Origin: DATKCA01 sp035544675
Lineage (GTDB): Bacteria; Acidobacteriota; Thermoanaerobaculia; Gp7-AA8
Assembly: GCA_035544675.1 (NCBI GenBank)
Contig: DATKCA010000073.1
Span: forward strand, 1-9,265
Direction: 5' to 3'
DNA length: 9,265 nt
Within the stretch, counting starts at the first letter, position 1; each line of letters opens with the position of its first letter. A model generated the notes under the pieces. It was not told where the DNA came from, did no database searches, and was given only the letters and a program-made list of their open reading frames with translations. Positions 5,525-9,265 of the stretch are shown here, in pieces. A program made the translations under genes and the position numbers.

Positions 5525-5977
5525 TCATCCCTGCAGCCGCTTCAATAACTGGATCTGTCCGGTGTGATACAGGTCATGCGCCGCCACCCCGTACACGGTC
5601 CGGACCGTCTTCGCGTCCGAGAGCGCGCGAGGGGGGAGCGCCGCGACGGCCTCGCGCAGCTTGCGATGCACACTGTCCAGCAGCGCCAGCACGTCGCGCC
5701 ACTCGGCATCCAGAGGACGCTCGGGCGAGGGGAAGAAGTTGCTGCCCTTGAGCGGAAACGAGCCGCGCTTCTGCCCCGTCAGCCGCCGCCACACCGTGTA
5801 CTTCCAGTACGCGGCGTGGCCGGCCAGCTCCCAGATGTTGTTGCGCCCTTTCGCCGGCCTCCAGACCAGCTGCTCCAGGGTGAGGCCGCGCAGCGAGCCG
5901 CGCAGGTTCGTTCCGTGCCAGGCCTTCCTCTCGTACGCATCGTCCAGGTTCGCCAGGAGTACCGCGGTCACTGTCAT
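5525..5977 (-). CDS. DinB-like metal-binding four-helix protein
   Basis: A 150-residue protein that fits the DinB/YfiT-like superfamily in length and pattern: four helices carrying a three-histidine metal site. The candidate ligands are His54 (ELAGHAAYWKY) and the C-terminal pair His134 and His138 (VAAHDLYHTGQIQLLKRL), whose HXXXH spacing is the family hallmark. Known members include thiol-dependent S-transferases and hydrolases and many proteins of unknown role; DNA-damage inducibility gave the family its name and is not evidence here. No signal peptide, so cytoplasmic. The frame extends to 6061, but that would overlap the divergent lipoprotein gene's signal peptide; ATG 5977 starts the typical first helix (VLLANLDDAYERKAWHG). 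GGTGGAG lies about 11 nt upstream as a weak ribosome site. The start codons of this gene and the 5998 gene are only 20 bp apart. The zinc-ribbon gene follows downstream. The exact reaction is unknown. Confidence 0.87.
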   Translation of the reverse strand: MTVTAVLLANLDDAYERKAWHGTNLRGSLRGLTLEQLVWRPAKGRNNIWELAGHAAYWKYTVWRRLTGQKRGSFPLKGSNFFPSPERPLDAEWRDVLALLDSVHRKLREAVAALPPRALSDAKTVRTVYGVAAHDLYHTGQIQLLKRLQG

Positions 5978-5982
5978 CAAGC

Positions 5983-5988
5983 TACACT
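5983..5988 (+). promoter_or_regulatory. Possible -10 element, leaderless start
   Basis: TACACT (4 of 6 to consensus) lies 9 nt before ATG 5998, exactly the spacing of TATATT before ATG 2357. The divergent gap is only 20 bp, so any promoter for the plus-strand gene must lie within or beside the DinB start. No convincing -35 or Shine-Dalgarno sequence is seen. Confidence 0.3.
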
Positions 5989-5997
5989 CCACCTTCC

Positions 5998-7290
5998 ATG
6001 AGAATCCTTCCGCTGATTTTCGCTTCGATTCTGATCGCGAGCTGCGCCACGATGGATACAACCGGGATCACCAATCAACTGAACACCGCCTCCGGCCAAT
6101 ACGTTCGTCTCGTCCTGGCCCTCGGCGAGCACGATGCCGACTACGTCGATGCCTACTACGGGCCGCCGGCGGTGCGTGAAGAGGTGAAAGCGAGCAAGCC
6201 TTCGCTCGATGACATCTTCGCGCGCGCGACGGCGTTGCACACCGGCCTCGGCGCGATCCCGCAGCCGGCCGACCGTCTCGTGGCGCTGCGGCACGAGTAC
6301 CTTCGGCGGCAAACCGAGGCGCTGATCGCGCGGGCGGAGATGCTGCGTGGCCGCAGGTTCACCTTCGACCAGGAGTCGCGCGCGCTGTACGACGCGGAGG
6401 CTCCGGTCAACGGCGAGGAGTATTTTCAGCGGCTCAATGCCGAGCTCGAGCGCGAGCTCCCCGGCGACGGTCCGCTGATCGACCGCCTGGAGGCGTTCCG
6501 GAACCGGTTCGTCATTCCGAAGGACAAGCTCGATGCGGTCTTTCAGGCCGCGATCGAAGGCTGTCGCGAGCGGACCATGCAGCACATCGATCTGCCTCCC
6601 GGCGAGTCCTTCACCGTCGAATACGTGACGAACAAATCGTGGAGCGGATACAACTGGTACCAGGGCAACTTCCGCAGCCTCATCCAGGTGAACACCGATC
6701 TGCCGATCTTCATGGACCGCGCCGTCGACCTGGCCTGCCACGAGGGCTACCCCGGCCATCACGTCTACAACCTCCTCCTCGAGAAACACATGGTGAAGGA
6801 CCGCGGCTGGATGGAGTTCACGGTCTATCCGCTGTTCAGTCCGCAGTCGTTCATCGCCGAGGGGAGCGCGAATTACGGGATCGAGGTGGCGTTTCCGGCG
6901 GATGAGCGGGTGAAGTTCGAGATCGAGAAGCTCTATCCGATCGCGGGGCTCGACCCGGGCGGCGCGGAGAAATTCAATCGCGTGCAGCAGCTCGCCGCGA
7001 AGACCAGCTACGCCGGCAACGAGGCGGCCCGCCGTTATCTCAACGGAGAGATCACCGCGGCAGAGGCCGCGGAGTGGATGACGAAGTACGGCCTCATGGG
7101 TCCCGAGCGCGCCAGGCAGCGCGTCCGCTTCATCGACCAGTACCGCTCCTACGTCATCAACTACAACCTCGGCAAAGACCTGGTGCGGCAATACGTGGAG
7201 CGGCACGCCAAGGGAGATCGCCAGCGCCGGTGGGATGTGTTCGAGGAGCTGCTGTCGACGCCGCGGCTGCCGTCCGCGCTGGCGCGGTAG
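5998..7290 (+). CDS. DUF885-like lipoprotein, putative metallopeptidase
   Basis: A 430-residue protein. MRILPLIFASILIASC carries a lipobox (IASC, Cys16), so it is probably lipid-anchored. The centre holds HEGYPGHH (residues 248-255), the HExxPGHH motif typical of DUF885 proteins, with Glu288 in FIAEGSANYGIE as a likely third ligand or catalytic residue about 33 residues later. NWYQGNFRSLIQVNTDLP just before it is also typical. The C-terminal part is helical (AAKTSYAGNEAARRYLNGEIT, RVRFIDQYRSYVINYNLGKDLV). Family knowledge suggests a zinc-dependent peptidase-like fold, but activity and substrate are unproven. At 430 residues it is shorter than many DUF885 members (usually about 550-600), mainly at the N-terminal side. 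ATG 5998 gives the signal peptide directly. The gene converges on the decarboxylase across the heptamer arrays. I am confident of the family and the export, less so of the enzyme role. Confidence 0.86.
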   Translation: MRILPLIFASILIASCATMDTTGITNQLNTASGQYVRLVLALGEHDADYVDAYYGPPAVREEVKASKPSLDDIFARATALHTGLGAIPQPADRLVALRHEYLRRQTEALIARAEMLRGRRFTFDQESRALYDAEAPVNGEEYFQRLNAELERELPGDGPLIDRLEAFRNRFVIPKDKLDAVFQAAIEGCRERTMQHIDLPPGESFTVEYVTNKSWSGYNWYQGNFRSLIQVNTDLPIFMDRAVDLACHEGYPGHHVYNLLLEKHMVKDRGWMEFTVYPLFSPQSFIAEGSANYGIEVAFPADERVKFEIEKLYPIAGLDPGGAEKFNRVQQLAAKTSYAGNEAARRYLNGEITAAEAAEWMTKYGLMGPERARQRVRFIDQYRSYVINYNLGKDLVRQYVERHAKGDRQRRWDVFEELLSTPRLPSALAR

Positions 7291-7291
7291 T

Positions 7292-7397
7292 TTAGGCCTT
7301 AGTCCTTAGTCCTTAGGGGGCCGCCGCCCGTCCACGAGAATCTCGTTCGTTCCCCTAACGCCTAACGCCTAAGGACTAAGGACTAACGCGTAAGGCC
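7292..7397. repeat. Inverted arrays of 7-bp units between convergent genes
   Basis: The left array (7292-7319) is TTAGGCC, TTAGTCC, TTAGTCC, TTAGGGG. The right array (7352-7397) is CCCC, then TAACGCC twice, TAAGGAC twice, TAACGCG, TAAGGCC. The left array read on the other strand is CCCC-TAAGGAC-TAAGGAC-TAAGGCC-TAA, so the two arrays are inverted versions of one 7-bp family with different unit numbers. The 32-bp centre contains the small hairpin ACGAG-AAT-CTCGT (7334-7346). The right array runs into the decarboxylase gene, whose stop codon (7376-7378) and last residues it encodes. It may serve as a two-way stop signal. Confidence 0.88.
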
Positions 7398-8761
7398 TCG
7401 CACTCCGCGCGGATGTCGTCCAGAGCCATGCGCATGCGGTCCATGTGCGTGCGGAACGAGACGACGCAGATGCGGATGACCAGCTCGCCGCCCAGAGTCG
7501 TCGCCGTCAGCATCACGCGCTTGCGGGCGTTGATGCGCTCCAGGAGCTCGCGGTTGTCGGCGCTCTTCAGGCGGAAGGCGACCACGGTGAGCTGCGGCTC
7601 GGCCACGATCTCGATGCCGTCGATCCCGCGCAGCTCCTCGGTGGCCCAGGCGATGAGGTCCAGCTTCTCGTCGAGCTGCTCGCGGAAGGGCTCGATGCCG
7701 AACATCTTCAGCGGCAGCCAGACGCGCAGGCCGCGGAAATCGCGGGAGAGCTCCGGGGAGATCTCGCAGAAGTCGACCAGGTCGCCCGCGGACTGCATCG
7801 GCGGGAGGTAGTCGGCGTGCAGGCTGTGCGCGCGGCGCAGCGTATCGCCGTCGCGGACGATGAGGCCGCCCGTCCCATACGGCATGAACAAGGTCTTGTG
7901 CGGATCGAGCACGATGGAGTCCGCGCGCTCGATGCCGCGCATCGCCTCGCGGCCGCGCGCGGTCAGCATGAAGAACGCGCCGTACGCGCCGTCGACGTGG
8001 AACCAGAGGTTCTCGCCGGCGGCGATGGTGGCCAGCGCGTCGAGGTCGTCGACGGCGCCGGTGTTGGTGGTGCCGGCGCTGCCGACCACCAGGAACGGCG
8101 TCATGCCGGCGACGCGGTCGCGATGGATCGCCTCCAGCAGGGCGTCGGTCCGGATGCGGAAGCTGCGGTCGGTGGGGACCTCGCGGATGTTGTCGTAGGG
8201 AAAGCCGGCCAGGTTCGCGGCCTTCTGGAAGGAGTGGTGAACCTGGTCCGAGCAGTAGAGCGTTCCGCGCATGAAGTTCTCCGGAAGGAGTTTCTTGCGC
8301 GCGGCGACGATGGCCGTGAAGTTGGCCATGGAGCCGCCGGTCGTGAGGATGCCGCCCGAGCCTGCGCCGTAGCCGGCGATCTCGCAGAACCAGCGGACCA
8401 CGTTCGACTCGATCTGGACCAGGGCGGGTGCGGCGGCGAAGACGCCGGTGTAGCGGTTGACGGAGTTGGCGATGAGGTCGGCCACGGCGGCGTGAAAGAG
8501 CCCGCCGCCCGGGATATACGCGAGGTAGCCGGGCGAGGGCGCGTTGAACGAGCGCGGGACGAGCTCGTCGAAGAGCAGGTCGAGCAGCTCCTCGTACCGC
8601 ACCCCCACCCGCGGCAGCGGCTCGATCAGCCCGCGCGCGAACTCGGCGGCACCCTCCACGTTCTGCGCCGGCTGCTGCGGCAGCGACTCGATGTGCGCAA
8701 CGATGCGCCGCATCGCCTCGTCGACGAGCCTCCGCATCTCCTTCGCATCCGGTTCGAGCAT
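7376..8761 (-). CDS. Group II pyridoxal-phosphate-dependent decarboxylase
   Basis: A 461-residue protein of the aromatic-L-amino-acid/glutamate decarboxylase-like family (type I fold, group II). These enzymes remove CO2 from an amino acid to give the amine. Seen: the PLP-binding Lys289 in LDPHKTLFMPYGTGG; Asp257 in WFHVDGAYGAFF, which holds the pyridine nitrogen; His175 in SDQVHHSF, which stacks on the ring; the phosphate-binding GGILTTGGSMANF (residues 136-148); and SPGYLAYIPGGGLF near the substrate site. Length fits the family (about 450-480). The substrate (Tyr, Phe, Trp, Dopa or Glu) cannot be read from the sequence. ATG 8761 is the chosen start; the frame stays open to 8995, but that part is the palindromic element plus antisense of the hydrolase gene. 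The ATG is formed by one end of that element. The last residues, ALRVSP, come from the heptamer array. No transporter or partner gene is near, so the role (amine production or acid resistance) is open. Confidence 0.93.
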   Translation of the reverse strand: MLEPDAKEMRRLVDEAMRRIVAHIESLPQQPAQNVEGAAEFARGLIEPLPRVGVRYEELLDLLFDELVPRSFNAPSPGYLAYIPGGGLFHAAVADLIANSVNRYTGVFAAAPALVQIESNVVRWFCEIAGYGAGSGGILTTGGSMANFTAIVAARKKLLPENFMRGTLYCSDQVHHSFQKAANLAGFPYDNIREVPTDRSFRIRTDALLEAIHRDRVAGMTPFLVVGSAGTTNTGAVDDLDALATIAAGENLWFHVDGAYGAFFMLTARGREAMRGIERADSIVLDPHKTLFMPYGTGGLIVRDGDTLRRAHSLHADYLPPMQSAGDLVDFCEISPELSRDFRGLRVWLPLKMFGIEPFREQLDEKLDLIAWATEELRGIDGIEIVAEPQLTVVAFRLKSADNRELLERINARKRVMLTATTLGGELVIRICVVSFRTHMDRMRMALDDIRAECEALRVSP

Positions 8762-8853
8762 GGGGTCAGGTCTTCGGTTGTACGGTTTCGCCACGCATTG
8801 TAGAAATTCGGCCTGAGGTAGGGAAACCGGACAACCGAAGACCTGACCCCATG
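8759..8853. repeat. 95-bp palindromic element over a start codon
   Basis: Inverted arms 8759-8789 and 8823-8853 match at 30 of 31 positions (CATGGGGTCAGGTCTTCGGT..., mismatch at position 24) around a 33-bp centre. Ends of the TGGGGTCAGG/CCTGACCCCA kind are seen in small palindromic repeats of several bacteria; I compare this from memory only and found no second copy here. The left end supplies the ATG of the decarboxylase and the right end lies 14 bp before the serine hydrolase ATG, so the element is the whole divergent regulatory region. No transposase gene is present. Confidence 0.92.
8797..8825 (-). promoter_or_regulatory. Candidate promoter inside the palindromic element
   Basis: On the minus strand there is TTCCCT (8820-8825, 3 of 6 to -35), a 17-bp spacer and TACAAT (8797-8802, 5 of 6 to -10), facing the decarboxylase. 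The -10 lies about 35 nt before the ATG, so the leader would contain one arm of the palindrome. The weak -35 keeps confidence moderate. Confidence 0.5.
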
Positions 8854-8867
8854 GCAGAATCGCGCTC

Positions 8868-9265
8868 ATGCGTTTTGTCACGGCCTTCACCATCGCGCTC
8901 CTCCTGGCCCTCCCCCTCCCCGCCCAGCAGCTCGACGCGGTCGACAGGATCGCGCGCGACGCCATGGCGGCCTGGCGCATCCCCGGCCTGGCCATTGCCG
9001 TGGTGAAGGACGACCGGGTCGTTCATCTCGGAGGCTACGGCGTACGCGAGCTCGGCGGCGCACCGGTGACTCCCGACACGCTGTTTCAGATCGCGTCGAC
9101 CAGCAAGGCGTTCACGACCGCGGCGATGGCCATCCTCGTCGACGAGAAGAAGATGAAGTGGGACGACCCCGTCCGCGCTCACCTCGACTACTTCCGCCTC
9201 TCCGAACCGTGCGCCGACTCGCTGGTGACGCTGCGCGACATCGTCTCGCACCGCACCGGCCTCAA
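8868..9265 (+). CDS. Serine hydrolase, beta-lactamase/PBP family, 5' part
   Basis: The frame starts at ATG 8868 and runs off the window end; 132 complete codons are visible. MRFVTAFTIALLLALPLPAQ is a signal peptide (cleavage probably near residue 19-21), so the protein is exported. The first half of a class C beta-lactamase/PBP4-type hydrolase fold follows: LDAVDRIARDAMAAWRIPGLAIAVVKDDRVVHLGGYGVREL, then LFQIASTSKAFT with the nucleophile Ser77 and Lys80 (SXXK), and LRDIVSHRTGL, the usual stretch before the YXN-type motif, which lies beyond the edge. Such proteins include esterases, D-aminopeptidases and DD-peptidases as well as beta-lactamases, so resistance should not be inferred. The ATG lies 14 bp after the palindromic element. 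CAGAAT (8855-8860) sits 7 nt before it as a poor -10-like sequence, with no Shine-Dalgarno sequence visible. Confidence 0.9.
   Translation, partial: MRFVTAFTIALLLALPLPAQQLDAVDRIARDAMAAWRIPGLAIAVVKDDRVVHLGGYGVRELGGAPVTPDTLFQIASTSKAFTTAAMAILVDEKKMKWDDPVRAHLDYFRLSEPCADSLVTLRDIVSHRTGL

Noticed and set aside
5977..7206. 409-codon minus-strand open frame opposite the lipoprotein gene.
   Set aside because: The plus strand has a lipobox, HExxPGHH and a coherent protein. The minus frame has low-complexity composition typical of antisense shadows.
7445..8803. 452-codon plus-strand open frame opposite the decarboxylase.
   Set aside because: The minus strand encodes all PLP-enzyme motifs; the plus frame is a Val/Ala/Gly/Arg-rich shadow.
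8762..8995. 78-residue upstream extension of the decarboxylase.
   Set aside because: It would translate the palindromic element and the antisense of the hydrolase signal region. MLEPDAKEMRR at 8761 is a typical family N-terminus.

Overview
High-GC bacterial DNA holding nine protein genes and one tRNA gene, closely packed on both strands with several convergent and divergent pairs. Several start codons lack a clear Shine-Dalgarno sequence. The gene mix suggests an environmental bacterium of the Acidobacteriota/Thermoanaerobaculia type: a GH105-like hydrolase, a large secreted beta-sandwich protein, a DinB-like protein, a DUF885-like lipoprotein, a group II PLP decarboxylase and a serine beta-lactamase-fold hydrolase. 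That assignment is inference from gene style, because no phylogenetic marker is present.

Layout, left to right. Positions 1-786 (+) are the 3' end of an unsaturated-glycuronyl hydrolase gene. Facing it on the minus strand is a short cluster: tRNA-Lys(UUU) (1732-1806) with a textbook sigma-70 promoter, a small lipoprotein gene starting 8 nt after the encoded CCA, and a small cysteine-rich protein gene (867-1250). Diverging from the tRNA is a stand-alone receiver-domain gene (1902-2264), followed by a 746-residue secreted protein with Ig-like and repeated beta-sandwich domains (2357-4597). Converging on that gene are two minus-strand genes: a DinB-like protein (5525-5977) and a zinc-ribbon membrane protein (4841-5461). 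A DUF885-like lipoprotein gene (5998-7290, +) diverges from DinB across only 20 bp and converges on a PLP-dependent decarboxylase (7376-8761, -). The last gene (8868-9265, +) is the N-terminal part of a serine hydrolase cut by the window edge. The genes do not form one pathway. The layout is a set of small housekeeping, envelope and accessory units.

The most unusual content is intergenic. (i) Seven small hairpins, each bordered on one side by TGGAG (or CTCCA in the other orientation), occur at three sites. Their stems differ in sequence but stay palindromic. Four of them form a symmetrical compound element at 4648-4790 in which base changes between copies are compensatory. (ii) A 95-bp palindromic element with 31-nt arms ending TGGGGTCAGG...CCTGACCCCA lies exactly on the decarboxylase start codon, and its centre holds a promoter-like sequence for that gene. 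(iii) Arrays of 7-bp units lie at 7292-7397, where they also encode the decarboxylase stop codon, and at 5498-5521. (iv) The tRNA-lipoprotein junction, together with -10-like hexamers exactly 9 nt before two start codons, suggests leaderless translation.

No CRISPR array, prophage gene, transposase gene or defence cluster is visible. There is no gene-free stretch longer than 300 bases; the longest, 4598-4840, is mostly filled by the compound hairpin element.
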